Positions 16,481-25,552 of a DNA stretch of 64,000 bases are shown one piece after another. The stretch lies in NCBI RefSeq assembly GCF_012272835.1, contig NZ_JAAWWK010000004.1, positions 186,001 through 250,000 on the forward strand, written 5' to 3'. A model generated the notes under the pieces. That model ran no database searches. It was given only the letters and a program-made list of their open reading frames with translations, and was not told the origin of the DNA. Origin of the DNA: Spongiibacter thalassae. GTDB taxonomy: Bacteria > Pseudomonadota > Gammaproteobacteria > Pseudomonadales > Spongiibacteraceae. Each line of letters begins with the position of its first letter. Position 1 is the stretch's first letter. The position numbers and the translations under genes are program-made.

Positions 16481-19024
16481 ATGAACCGCGCAACTGTCGC
16501 CAGATGGCTACTTACCGGGATTTTTTCAGTCACATTCATTGCTTGCGGCGGCGAAACCTCGCCCGACAAGACCACCAGCAAGGATATTGGTGCAGAAGGC
16601 GGAGAGATCGTCGCCACTGATGGGCGCCTGAAATTGACCTTCCCACCCCAGGCACTGCCGGAAACCACAACCATTACGATTAACGAAGTCGAGCGCAGCC
16701 AGCTTCCGCAAACCTTTCAGGAGGGTGACTTCGCCGAGGGTTCCCGTTTTTATCAGCTGCTGCCCGATGACCTGACCTTTACCCAGGCAGTCAAAATTGA
16801 ATTGGAGATGGATGCCAGCGAAATCGATAACAGCTCGCTGGCCTTTCACGGCACCCACTTTTTACTTACCGCCGGCGATGATGATGCACCGCAGTTGGTG
16901 GCCAATCAGCTACTCGACGTCGACGCCGCCACCGGCAAGGCCATTTTGCACGGTGACCTGCTGCACTTTTCGCCGCTGGTCGACCTGGTCACCCTCAGCA
17001 ACCGCTCGGGTAGCGGCGGCGAGCTTCAACGCAGTTTTACCTACGACGTGGGCCAGAGTTTCAGCTACAACGTCGTGGCCTCCCTTGGCGTTGACAATAT
17101 CGACACCGACGACCACCTGACCAGTATTTCGGTCAGCAGCCAGACCAGCGCTTTTATCAATATTATCGGCACTCCACTTGTCACCGCCCAGAGTCAGTTC
17201 TTCCCCTACCTGAACGACGACACCGAGCAATCCGGTCGCCACTACGCCGAGGCCATTTCCCAGTTCGAATGCGCCGAGAGCGGCGTGGGCACGGTGGTGA
17301 TGACCCTTACCGAATTCTTCAACCGGCGACCCGACGACAGCACATTTATCAGCCAGGCCAATGTTGGCAACAGCATTACCCTCGCCCAGATTCTTCCCGA
17401 GGAAGCGCTGCCCAGCCAATATCTTACCCGTTACAACGTACCGGTGACCTGCGTTGGCACCACCGACCCCGGCACTGATCCGGGGACAGACCCCGGTACC
17501 AGTTGCGCGAATGAAGTACAGCGGGAGTTCCTCCGTCTGGATATTGCACTGACTGGCCCCGGCGTGCCCACGGTACCTGCCGACAGCGAAATTGCGCTGT
17601 CTCGCATCAGTAATATCGAAGCCGTTTCCGACGCCCATATTCAGGAGTTTGGCTGCTCGGTACGCCACCTGCATGGCAGCGCCATATATGTCGACAAAAA
17701 AGGGCCGCACCCCGAGCCCGATCGCAGCGGCGAACCGACATCTGAGCAAGGCTGTGGTTACGGCGAGGTCTTCACCAAAGCGGTTTGCCTTGATCCCGTG
17801 CAACCCGGCGAACTGGAAGTTGGCATACACCGGGTTCGTCACCCCCAGGACCGCTTTGTTGAGTCGGCCCCCATCACCCACGCCCAGGTGTTGAATCAGG
17901 CCACAGGTATCCCGGCCGACGGCACGGTGGCCACCTCGTCGGAAGCTTCCGTCGCCAAGGGACTCAACGGCAGCGGCAGCCGCGGATTTGCACTGAATAA
18001 TACGGCCTTCGGCCCGCTGGTTGCTTTCAATATCGATTTCAGCTTTCAGCAGAAGCAGGATCTCGCGGTCGATCTGCTCCACGGTGACGTGTTGCATACC
18101 GGGTTGACCATCGGCGAAAAATTCCGCTTTGCCCTGTCGCAGAAGGTGCCCGGGCCGGGCAGTCGCGCGGTCACCGGCGCCGGAGATGAAGCCAGCACGG
18201 CGGCCGAGGAATACGACCCCGCCTTTGATTCCACCGAACCCACACTACAGGACGTGTTCAACGCCCCGTTAAGCGACTACAGCCTGTCCGGGTTCAGCGG
18301 TAATTTCACCGGGACGGCTGAGACCATTGTGTTGACCAACCCCGATGCCATCGCCGTAGTGTCCTTCGCGAACCCTGAAATCGCCGGTGACCGAAACCCG
18401 GCTAACCGCTTCAATCAAACAAGCTACTTCGGCCTGGAATATTTCGGTTCAGATACCATTGTCACGGCAGCGGCGGTGGGTGGTGGCAGCAGCTCCGACC
18501 TGTTGGTGGTCACCTCCAACTCCGTCAACGGCAAGCTGTGGTTTATCCAGCAGGGCGAAGCGATAGAGATCGCCACTCTGGGTACGCGCCCCAAACGTTT
18601 GCGCTGTTTGAATAGCACCCTGTGTGCCGTCATCGATGATGCCGACAACACGCTGACGACCATTAGCCTGCTGGAATCAACACTGCCCACCGTCAAAACC
18701 ACGGTGTCCATCGGCAGTCAGCCGCAAAGCCTGGATTTACTGCTCGATGACAGTGGTAATTATGTGGCGCTCACCCTCGACAGCACCGGTGATTCGAGCC
18801 AGTACCATTTGGTTAAACTCGACGCTAACGCCAATCTGATAGACAGCGAGTCCTACACCATCGACAGCGCCTGTGCCGATCCCGGCGAAGCGATTTGGGT
18901 CAGGGATACGGTGAGCAGCAAGGTACTGGTAACATGCCCCGGCGCCTTGTCACCCGCCGAAAAGGCAGAGGCCACTTACTGGATTGACGCGCCCTTCAAT
19001 AGCAGTGATGACGACGACACCTAA
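16481..19024 (+). CDS. Large lipoprotein with ZU5-like N-terminal domain
   Basis: 847-residue protein with a signal peptide and lipobox FIAC|G (Cys22), so probably attached to the outer membrane. Residues about 35-75 (GAEGGEIVATDGRLKLTFPP and following) resemble a ZU5-type beta domain. A short linker of DPGT repeats near residues 327-338 separates the N-terminal part from a Cys-containing middle region, and the C-terminal third, with evenly spaced beta-like segments and SIGSQPQSLDLLLDDSGNYV, may form a propeller. I do not recognise a function. Its end overlaps the convergent PepSY gene by four bases. A partial copy of the palindromic repeat (17480-17494) codes for part of the linker. Confidence 0.75.
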   Translation: MNRATVARWLLTGIFSVTFIACGGETSPDKTTSKDIGAEGGEIVATDGRLKLTFPPQALPETTTITINEVERSQLPQTFQEGDFAEGSRFYQLLPDDLTFTQAVKIELEMDASEIDNSSLAFHGTHFLLTAGDDDAPQLVANQLLDVDAATGKAILHGDLLHFSPLVDLVTLSNRSGSGGELQRSFTYDVGQSFSYNVVASLGVDNIDTDDHLTSISVSSQTSAFINIIGTPLVTAQSQFFPYLNDDTEQSGRHYAEAISQFECAESGVGTVVMTLTEFFNRRPDDSTFISQANVGNSITLAQILPEEALPSQYLTRYNVPVTCVGTTDPGTDPGTDPGTSCANEVQREFLRLDIALTGPGVPTVPADSEIALSRISNIEAVSDAHIQEFGCSVRHLHGSAIYVDKKGPHPEPDRSGEPTSEQGCGYGEVFTKAVCLDPVQPGELEVGIHRVRHPQDRFVESAPITHAQVLNQATGIPADGTVATSSEASVAKGLNGSGSRGFALNNTAFGPLVAFNIDFSFQQKQDLAVDLLHGDVLHTGLTIGEKFRFALSQKVPGPGSRAVTGAGDEASTAAEEYDPAFDSTEPTLQDVFNAPLSDYSLSGFSGNFTGTAETIVLTNPDAIAVVSFANPEIAGDRNPANRFNQTSYFGLEYFGSDTIVTAAAVGGGSSSDLLVVTSNSVNGKLWFIQQGEAIEIATLGTRPKRLRCLNSTLCAVIDDADNTLTTISLLESTLPTVKTTVSIGSQPQSLDLLLDDSGNYVALTLDSTGDSSQYHLVKLDANANLIDSESYTIDSACADPGEAIWVRDTVSSKVLVTCPGALSPAEKAEATYWIDAPFNSSDDDDT

Positions 19025-20445
19025 CGCCTTTGAACTTGCCCGCGACGCCGGCTGATGCGGCGCCCGTATAGGGCAACGCCAAGAGCAAAGGTCAGCGCGA
19101 TGCCCAAGGCGAACACCGCCGCCACGGTGTCGCGGGTGGTTTTGCCCAGGCCATCGAGAAAGTGCCACTTGTGCAGCCAGGCAAAACTCCAGCCCTCTGC
19201 CCGGTCGCTGTTGCGCACCACAGCGGCCAAGGCGCCGCTGCGGGGCTCTACGTAATAACTGGTCGCAGCAGGGTCGGAGCGATCTACCGCAATCACCGGC
19301 AGGCGTTTGTTAACAAAGCCATATTCCCCGCCAAACTCATTTACCGTGCGCACCCCGACCACCTCGGCGGCGAATGCGTCAGCCGGCTCACCGGCATAGG
19401 CCGCCGCCAGCTCCAACGCATGGCGTTCTTCGCCGACCTCCAGCTCGACACCCGTACCCGCGTGCACATACCGCAATGTGCGATCGGCCCACACGCGGAA
19501 ATAGGGCTGCCCCCCCACCGAAACCAATTCGGCCTGGGTCACAGAAGCACCCGTCTGCAACCAATCAATCTGCATCGAGGCCAGAGGAAACGCCCACGGT
19601 TCAACGCCAACAACCTGCGCGCCATTGTGCTTTTGCAACAGATGCCAGCTGCCACTGACAGTGAACGTGACCACACTCAGCGACACCACAATTCCCAGTC
19701 GCCGATGCCAGTTTTTCATCGGTGTTGAACGCCCCTCACGTCCGGCTCTGCCCCGCCTCCGCAACAGCGAGTACTGCACGATACCTGCGATACCCACCAG
19801 AGCACCACCAGCGAGAAAGCACAGCATCAAACCGTGGCGCAGCGCTTCGTTGCGAATAAACACCCAGCTGTGCACATTGCGAAAGAAGGCCGTTGCCAGC
19901 GCCTTGTTGTCGTTAACGATGGCCGCAAGGCGGCCACTCTCCGTATCCACATAGACCCGCGCGCCGTCGTCCCGCTGAAACACGACCTTCCAGACCGGCA
20001 ACAAACGATTGATAAAGACATACTCGCCGTCAAAGTGGTGCTGCCGACTCACGGAGATCACCGCGCTGTCGCTGTCACCCAGGTAGTGTCGCGCCAGCAT
20101 TATGGCGTAGTCCCGCTCGCCATTGGCGATTTCCTCCCCGGTGATCGCGTCACGCCATTGCACACCGGCTACCGACTCAAGTCGGTACACCGGCCTTTGC
20201 CAGTTCACCAGCCGCAATGCCGACACCACGCCAAGCTCAAGCCCTTCCACCAATTCGACAGGGCTGCGCAAGCGGGCTGTGGGAAAGTCCTCCAGCGGCA
20301 GCGACATCGCCGCAGGGCGCGGATTAAAATTGGCCAGAATCGGGTGAGCCATTCCACTGAGGCCCCAGCCGATGATCGCCACCGACACCACCATGCCAAT
20401 GCGCATATGCCATCGCAGTAGCCAGGCAATCGTTTTCGCGGGCAT
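19021..20445 (-). CDS. PepSY-domain transmembrane protein
   Basis: 474-residue inner-membrane protein with PepSY and PepSY-associated transmembrane segments, a class often encoded next to TonB receptors and sometimes acting as iron or flavin reductases. Start ATG 20445 (MPAKTIAWLLRWHMRIGM) shares one base with the receptor stop (TGATG), a sign of translational coupling; the frame extends upstream inside the receptor gene but that part is not protein-like. Visible membrane segments near residues 12-32, about 190-215, about 240-262 and 435-460. No CDS for a siderophore reductase or ABC importer is adjacent. A role in releasing iron from an imported siderophore is inference from context. Confidence 0.82.
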   Translation of the reverse strand: MPAKTIAWLLRWHMRIGMVVSVAIIGWGLSGMAHPILANFNPRPAAMSLPLEDFPTARLRSPVELVEGLELGVVSALRLVNWQRPVYRLESVAGVQWRDAITGEEIANGERDYAIMLARHYLGDSDSAVISVSRQHHFDGEYVFINRLLPVWKVVFQRDDGARVYVDTESGRLAAIVNDNKALATAFFRNVHSWVFIRNEALRHGLMLCFLAGGALVGIAGIVQYSLLRRRGRAGREGRSTPMKNWHRRLGIVVSLSVVTFTVSGSWHLLQKHNGAQVVGVEPWAFPLASMQIDWLQTGASVTQAELVSVGGQPYFRVWADRTLRYVHAGTGVELEVGEERHALELAAAYAGEPADAFAAEVVGVRTVNEFGGEYGFVNKRLPVIAVDRSDPAATSYYVEPRSGALAAVVRNSDRAEGWSFAWLHKWHFLDGLGKTTRDTVAAVFALGIALTFALGVALYGRRISRRRGQVQRR

Positions 20446-22586
20446 CAGAATTCCATCCTCGCGCCCAGATAGGCGGTACGCCCACGGCCCGGTGTAAAGC
20501 CCGGCCCCCATTTGCTGGTCGTCTCGGCATAACGCTTGTCGGCGAGGTTCATAACCCGCGTATAAACGGTGAGTTGAGGAGATACCGCATACTCGCCCCG
20601 CAGATTAAGCAAGCTGTGCCCCTTATAACGGTCGACATCGCCGTCGTTGTTATCATCGGCGTTGCTTTCGTCGATCCAATGCGCTCCCTGATGGGAGGCT
20701 TCCAGCTCGATAAAGCCACCACCCAGCCAAGCGGGGTGATAATTCAGGTGAAGGTGACTAAAGCTGCTCGGTGCATCGGGCATGGTATTACCACTGAAAT
20801 CACCGCTGCGATCCCGCCAATCCTCAAAACGATGTTGATTGCGGCTATAGGCAATGCCGATATCCCATTGCGCAGTCAGACGGTGCTCCACCCCCACTTC
20901 GATACCACGGTGGCGGGTTTCACCGGCATTGCTGTGTCGACGAGCGCCGCTACCCGCATCCTGAACCGATAAAATATCGTCCTCTTTGCGCAGGGTGTAC
21001 ACCGCGACCTCAAAACTGCTGCGCCGACCCAGGTTCCCGCGAACCCCTACCTCCAGGCTGTCGGCCTGAACCGGCTTCAGCTCAGTGGAGTCAACGGTGC
21101 TGCCACTGCGAAACAGCTGCCCCGATGACGGAATGCGGAAGGCGTGGCGATAGGCTAAATAGCCATTGATCGACGGGCTAAAGTCGTAGATCAGGCCCAG
21201 CTTGGGGCTGACATGGTGATAGTCCAGCGACTGATCTTCCGGGCGCAAGTGGTTGGGGTCGGTGTTGGCGGCATCGATATTATCTTCGTAGTCATAACGA
21301 ATCGCGTCGTAACGCAGACCCGCGGTCAACCGCCAGCTCGGCGCCAACTGAAACTCGCTGTGCACATAGGGCGATATCGAGGTAAACGCCACCTTGTAGT
21401 CATAGAGCTTGCCCGCGCGCCGATAGCTCAACCAATACTGGCCCGGGTCATTGTCGTTGCGTTCTATATAGTACTGAGTCTGGCCACCAAAGCTTTGGTC
21501 GATATCGACCCCGGAAATGACCAAACTGTTGTCACCAATATCCCGGCGCAGCTTGAGCAGTATGCCCAGCGAGTCGTGACCGTCGTCATTAATGTGCGCG
21601 TCCTGGGAATCCAGCGCCGCAGGGCAGCTGGGGCACCAGGGCGGGGGTGGCTGCACTCGACCGGTATTGAGAGTCCACGTAGCAATATACGCCAGGCGAT
21701 TACTGCGCAAATACGGCGTTACGCTGAGCTGGCCATTCTCCAGTGTTTTGTCAAAGGCACTGGACACGCGCACTGCACTGACATCGCGAAAGCCGATTTT
21801 ATTACCCGCCCGCTCGGGCGTATTGTGATAATCATCCGCTCCCAGGGCCGAACCTCCGGTTTCCATATTGACCCGGCTGGCGCTGAATACCGAATTGACC
21901 TGCCAGTCGCCGTCGAATTGATGAAACCACGACGCCAGTAATTCCTGACGGTCGGCGGCGGTATTGTCCCGCCAGCCGCCGTTGCGACTCGCCGAGACAT
22001 TCAGGGTATAGCTATCGACCTCACCCACTGCGGCACCACGCCACTGCAAGCGCGTCCAGTCATCTTCGCCCACCTCCATGCTGAGCGACGCCCGGTCTTC
22101 TTCAGGGGGCTGGCCACTGAGACTGTTGACCACAGCGCCAATCGCATCCGAGCCGTAGAGTGCTGACCCCGGCCCCTTGATAATTTCGACGCCGTTGCCC
22201 AGCGCACTGTTCACCTCATACAGCGCATTGTGATTAAAAAAGCCCGCACTGCGGGTTGGCACACCGTTTTCCAGATATAAATAAACCGGACCATACGACA
22301 CCGGTTGACGGATGGCTGCTGCGACACCTTCACCACTGGAGCCAAGCTGAACAATATTCACTCCCGGAATACGATTCATCAGCTCGGCGGCATGGGTCGG
22401 GTTCAATTTTTCCAGTGTGTCCTGGTCCAACACCCCCACACTTGCGGCGATATCAGAAAGCGACTGTGTGTCCCTGGTTGCCGTGACCAATACGGTTTCC
22501 AGTTTACTGTGTTCCGCGTGGGCGGCCAGGCTGGCAGAAGCCGCGAGCATAAACAAGGACAGACGATTTAGACGTAGGGAAAACAC
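20445..22586 (-). CDS. TonB-dependent outer-membrane receptor
   Basis: 713-residue receptor from a GTG at 22586 (an AGGA lies about ten bases upstream); a longer open frame to 23357 overlaps tesB on the opposite strand and is rejected. Signal peptide ends near AAHAEH; TonB box ETVLVTATRD; plug domain with IPGVNIVQLG and IIKGPGSALYGSDAIGAVVN; beta-barrel ending in an aromatic C-terminus (ARMEF). A Pro-rich loop with a CPSC pair is unusual (about residues 308-320). The PepSY gene follows with overlapping stop and start. Ligand unknown; ferric siderophore or cobalamin are the usual choices. Confidence 0.9.
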   Translation of the reverse strand: MFSLRLNRLSLFMLAASASLAAHAEHSKLETVLVTATRDTQSLSDIAASVGVLDQDTLEKLNPTHAAELMNRIPGVNIVQLGSSGEGVAAAIRQPVSYGPVYLYLENGVPTRSAGFFNHNALYEVNSALGNGVEIIKGPGSALYGSDAIGAVVNSLSGQPPEEDRASLSMEVGEDDWTRLQWRGAAVGEVDSYTLNVSASRNGGWRDNTAADRQELLASWFHQFDGDWQVNSVFSASRVNMETGGSALGADDYHNTPERAGNKIGFRDVSAVRVSSAFDKTLENGQLSVTPYLRSNRLAYIATWTLNTGRVQPPPPWCPSCPAALDSQDAHINDDGHDSLGILLKLRRDIGDNSLVISGVDIDQSFGGQTQYYIERNDNDPGQYWLSYRRAGKLYDYKVAFTSISPYVHSEFQLAPSWRLTAGLRYDAIRYDYEDNIDAANTDPNHLRPEDQSLDYHHVSPKLGLIYDFSPSINGYLAYRHAFRIPSSGQLFRSGSTVDSTELKPVQADSLEVGVRGNLGRRSSFEVAVYTLRKEDDILSVQDAGSGARRHSNAGETRHRGIEVGVEHRLTAQWDIGIAYSRNQHRFEDWRDRSGDFSGNTMPDAPSSFSHLHLNYHPAWLGGGFIELEASHQGAHWIDESNADDNNDGDVDRYKGHSLLNLRGEYAVSPQLTVYTRVMNLADKRYAETTSKWGPGFTPGRGRTAYLGARMEF

Positions 22587-22742
22587 GGCGAGTAATCCTG
22601 AAAATAGACAGGCGCACAGAATAGAGGCTTTTAGCAAAATGAAAATGCGACCGATTGTCGCAGGGCGCTTGTGCAAACCTTCGGGATCTCCCGAAAAATG
22701 GTAATATGCGCGGCCCTCAATCCGGTTGAGAGCATTCTGACA

Positions 22743-23612
22743 GTGAGCACTTCCCCACATCCTGCGACCTTCCCAACAGCGGCAGAGCTGTTGGAATTTG
22801 ACGTTATCGGCACCGACCACTTCCGCGCCCGCCACAACCTCGACAACCTCGACAACCTCGCCGGGATGACCTTTGGCGGCCAGGCGCTGGGCCAGTCCCT
22901 CGCCGTCGCCACCCGCACCGTTGAAAACTGGCACTGCCACAGCCTCAGTGGCTATTTTATTCGCGGCGGTATTATCGACGAACCCATCGACTACGCGGTA
23001 GAGCGGGTCAGCGACAGCCGTAGCTTCGCCTGTCGTCGGGTCCGCGCAAGCCAGCGGGGAAAAACCATCTTTGAGCTGCTGTGTTCCTTCCACTGTGGCG
23101 AACAGAGCCTCACCCACCAGTACATCGACATCGGCGAGCCCCCTTCTGCCGATACCCTGGACACCCTTCAACAATTTGCCAACAGGCATCGCAGTGAGCT
23201 GGCCACGCCCGTGTTCAATATGCTCAGCCGGGACTATGTCTTTGACATAGCACCCACCCGAGTCGATCACTTTTTTGCCCCTGTCGACGAACCGTCCTTC
23301 GACTACTGGATTCGCACTCCCAGTGCCGCAACACTGAGCGACGTTCGCGACCACCACGCCGTACTGGCCCTGATGTCAGACTATTGGTTCCCGGGCACCA
23401 TCGGCATTACCCACCCCCGGGAGCAGGTCAACGCCCTGATGTCGCTGAACCACACCCTGCGCCTGCACGCACCGGTAAAAACCGATCAGTGGCTGCTATA
23501 TCGCACCCGCAGCGACTGGGCCGACCTCGGCCGCGGCATCGCCGAGGGCAGCATCTTCGACCAGTCCGGTCGTCTGGTGGCCACCGTCAGCCAGGAAGCG
23601 CTGCTGCGCTAG
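22743..23612 (+). CDS. tesB: Acyl-CoA thioesterase II
   Basis: 289-residue double-hotdog thioesterase that hydrolyses medium- to long-chain acyl-CoA. GTG start at 22743 gives a length close to E. coli TesB (286). Hallmarks: GMTFGGQALGQSLAVA (about residues 41-56), HSLSGYFIRGG, and C-terminal SLNHTLRLHAP ... GRGIAEGSIFDQSGRLVATVSQE with the catalytic Asp/Thr/Gln region. Near the N-terminus a 9-base repeat gives NLDNLDNL. The stop codon directly borders the integron integrase remnant, so the gene marks the left edge of the island. Confidence 0.93.
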   Translation: MSTSPHPATFPTAAELLEFDVIGTDHFRARHNLDNLDNLAGMTFGGQALGQSLAVATRTVENWHCHSLSGYFIRGGIIDEPIDYAVERVSDSRSFACRRVRASQRGKTIFELLCSFHCGEQSLTHQYIDIGEPPSADTLDTLQQFANRHRSELATPVFNMLSRDYVFDIAPTRVDHFFAPVDEPSFDYWIRTPSAATLSDVRDHHAVLALMSDYWFPGTIGITHPREQVNALMSLNHTLRLHAPVKTDQWLLYRTRSDWADLGRGIAEGSIFDQSGRLVATVSQEALLR

Positions 23613-23933
23613 GGCGGCGTACCTCGCGCCCTCCCCTGGCCGAAGGCGACAAACTCCAGTCCCCTTACCCCGCCGAACAATACACTCAATAGTCGCTCGA
23701 CCGCTTTTAGCGCGATCTCTTACGTCGACGCTGATACCTCTCGGACAACGGCTAGCCACGTTAAGAATTGCTCTACGGCCTGCCCGCTTAAATCGCCAGG
23801 GTGTTTTTTCCCCATGAAATACCATAAAGTAACGAATCCAGCACAAGTACGTGCTTACAGTACGGCGGCTATAGTGCCGCACCAACATATACTCGCGGAT
23901 TGACTCAAGGAATGGGGATGCTGACGACGACAT
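23613..23933 (-). pseudogene. Degenerate integron integrase (intI) remnant
   Basis: Read from ATG 23933, the product starts MSSSASPFLESIREY and continues LVRHYSRRTVSTYLCWIRY, the N-terminal SAM-like DNA-binding domain of an IntI tyrosine recombinase. At a run of six A (complement near 23810-23815) the frame breaks; shifting one base restores KHPGDLSGQAVEQFLTWLA and VVREVSAST, again IntI-like. A TAA then stands where Gln (CAA) is expected, and weakly similar residues run on to the tesB stop. The whole catalytic domain (RHRY residues) is absent. So this is a dead integrase, truncated at tesB, oriented away from the adjacent array as integron integrases are. Confidence 0.85.
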
Positions 23934-24111
23934 TACGATACCCCCTCACCGAAATCTGTGTATTTAAGCCGTGTTTTATATTCGCTGTGCTTGCAAGGTG
24001 CGCTCTGAAAAAATGCCAGGCCCGAAGGGCGAATGGAAATAATATTTGTATTTTTATGGGGTTGGCTGATTTCGTCTGGGCCAGCTCAAGATATTACTCA
24101 GGCCGCCCGCT

Positions 24112-24156
24112 AAGAATTCTTATAAGGCCGTTGGCCTTATTAACAGGCTGTTATGT
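24112..24156 (+). other. attI/attC-like recombination site at the array start
   Basis: Between the intI remnant and the first cassette-like gene lies a hairpin (ATAAGGCC / GGCCTTAT, 24122-24140) followed by GGCTGTTATG (24147-24156), whose GTTATG matches the core cleavage sequence of integron sites. The 240 bp from 23934 to 24174 contain no credible gene and would be expected to hold the Pc promoter and attI. The assignment rests on position and the core only. Confidence 0.4.
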
Positions 24157-24174
24157 GATCTCTAGTAGGTAAAG

Positions 24175-24642
24175 ATGAAACATTCCGATATTCGATTGGT
24201 GCTATGGTTTATTTTTCGGCCAAATAAGTTTTTACAAGAATCCGAGAAGCACATGGCTTGGATAAACTCACCAGAAGCAAACTCGGAAAGTCAGGGCGAG
24301 AAAACGGATAGTCAGTCAGCGCGAGCAGCTAAGCTAATTAGAGCAGCGTATAGCAAATCGTTTTGGCTGGTTGTTTCCGCAGTTCTCACCGGAGGCATGG
24401 TAGGTAAATTTTTAGTCGGGCTGGGCATTATCAATGGGCAGGCAACTTCCGAGGCCTCTCAGTATGCTGGTATTGCCCTATTGCTATGGGCAACATTTGG
24501 GCAGGTAGGTTGGGGTCTCCAAACTATGCACGGAGCAACATATCCTGAGAGAGTGAATGATTTCCTTTGCCGCACACTTTATGTGCTCGGGTCTTTCTTG
24601 CTCGCGTTGTCAGCGGGGGCGACCTTTGCGCAATCCCCATAA
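24175..24642 (+). CDS. Small membrane protein of unknown function (island gene 1)
   Basis: 155 residues; not recognised. Three hydrophobic segments are visible: about residues 64-86, 97-113 and 132-150. The N-terminus is basic with a hydrophilic stretch rich in Ser/Glu. It is the first gene after the attI-like site, on the plus strand like all the following island genes, and is AT-rich compared with tesB. An inner ATG at 24253 (MAWINS) is an alternative start. As the first gene before the ABC-3C set it could be part of that system or an independent cassette. Confidence 0.6.
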   Translation: MKHSDIRLVLWFIFRPNKFLQESEKHMAWINSPEANSESQGEKTDSQSARAAKLIRAAYSKSFWLVVSAVLTGGMVGKFLVGLGIINGQATSEASQYAGIALLLWATFGQVGWGLQTMHGATYPERVNDFLCRTLYVLGSFLLALSAGATFAQSP

Positions 24643-24716
24643 CAATAAAAATTGGCGCGCCTTTCTTTTTTCGCTAGCTTGCTCATAAACATCATCATTT
24701 GTCATCTAGGATAGAA

Positions 24717-24956
24717 ATGGATACTTTCATTGAATTTGTAAAATCGGATATTGGTGTCACACTGGCTTGGGTATGTACTGTTGGAAGTACGTTATTTGCT
24801 GTGATTTCATCAAAGAAAAACAAAAAGTTGAAAATACAAATTGGCGAAATAACAAAAAACTCAATAGTAGATAATAGTCAGGATAGTGTTACGCAAAACG
24901 GCCAGAAGAATGTATATACAAAGAACAACTCAGGCGGCATGAAAATAGACATGTAA
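24717..24956 (+). CDS. Single-pass membrane peptide with Asn/Gln/Gly-rich tail (island gene 2)
   Basis: 79 residues from ATG 24717, chosen because AGGAT lies five bases upstream; a TTG at 24699 in the same frame is weaker. A hydrophobic segment (about residues 12-32) is followed by Lys-rich SSKKNKKLK and then a tail of alternating polar residues (DNSQDSVTQNGQKN, SGGMKID). Similar short Asn/Gly-rich strand repeats are common in proteins attached to bacterial conflict systems. It ends 12 bp before the ABC-3C gene set, so it is probably co-transcribed. Function unknown; a membrane-anchored accessory component is one possibility. Confidence 0.6.
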   Translation: MDTFIEFVKSDIGVTLAWVCTVGSTLFAVISSKKNKKLKIQIGEITKNSIVDNSQDSVTQNGQKNVYTKNNSGGMKIDM

Positions 24957-24967
24957 GGGACTAAACC

Positions 24968-25552
24968 TTGACGATAGTAAATGAAGGGAACAATCCCCCT
25001 GTGAATAAAACAATTAAAGTTGACCGTAATGCTGGAAATATCATAATCGGGAATTCACCCGAATATGAGATCAGCTCAGCTATAAATGAGCTGCTAAAGT
25101 CACTAGCTAATAAGCCATTTACATTCAAGAAAAACAGAAGACGCCCATCTTCTGAAACAGTTGTAAAGATACAACACAATAATCTTAAAGCTAAAAGCCA
25201 TATCATAAAGCAATACTTAGATCATTCTTCAAAAGTAGAAGAAGCCTATTCCGAGATTGACTCATTGATAACTTTTGGAAAAGCTACAATCCTTCAGAAT
25301 TTAAACGATTTATACTTTCTTGCTTTAGACGCTGTTGAAATTGACTATTTAATTTGCGATATAGACATAGCTAAAGTCAGAGAAAATTCTGAGTTCATTT
25401 TGGAATTTATCATTCAAAGATTAAAAAATACTGTATTTGAATCAAAAAACACTCCTGCTTACAAAGAGCATGTTGAATTGGGAGTGAATGTTGTTGTAGC
25501 TCATGCTTTTATCGAATGCATAATCATGGAGAATCCAGCTGATGATTCCTAG
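24968..25552 (+). CDS. ABC-3C system C-terminal-domain (CTD) protein
   Basis: 194 residues from TTG 24968 (AAGGGA seven bases upstream). The N-terminus has a short Asn/Gly strand motif (RNAGNIIIGNS) and the rest is helical, ending in NVVVAHAFIECIIMENP, a pattern I associate with the CTD proteins of ABC-three-component (ABC-3C) conflict systems. In that class the CTD is usually fused to a toxic effector domain; here none is evident, so the effector may be supplied by another gene. It overlaps the next gene by 11 bases. Family assignment follows from the motif together with gene order; a profile search is needed to confirm it. Confidence 0.65.
   Translation: MTIVNEGNNPPVNKTIKVDRNAGNIIIGNSPEYEISSAINELLKSLANKPFTFKKNRRRPSSETVVKIQHNNLKAKSHIIKQYLDHSSKVEEAYSEIDSLITFGKATILQNLNDLYFLALDAVEIDYLICDIDIAKVRENSEFILEFIIQRLKNTVFESKNTPAYKEHVELGVNVVVAHAFIECIIMENPADDS

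Noticed and set aside
16910-18097. 395-codon minus-strand frame
   Set aside because: Antisense to the lipoprotein gene, which has a signal peptide and lipobox; typical shadow frame.
22587-23357. Upstream extension of the TonB receptor frame
   Set aside because: Antisense to tesB; the receptor signal peptide begins at GTG 22586.
23900-24172. 90-codon plus-strand frame at the start of the island
   Set aside because: Overlaps the intI remnant and the probable attI region, and has no domain or good ribosome-binding site.
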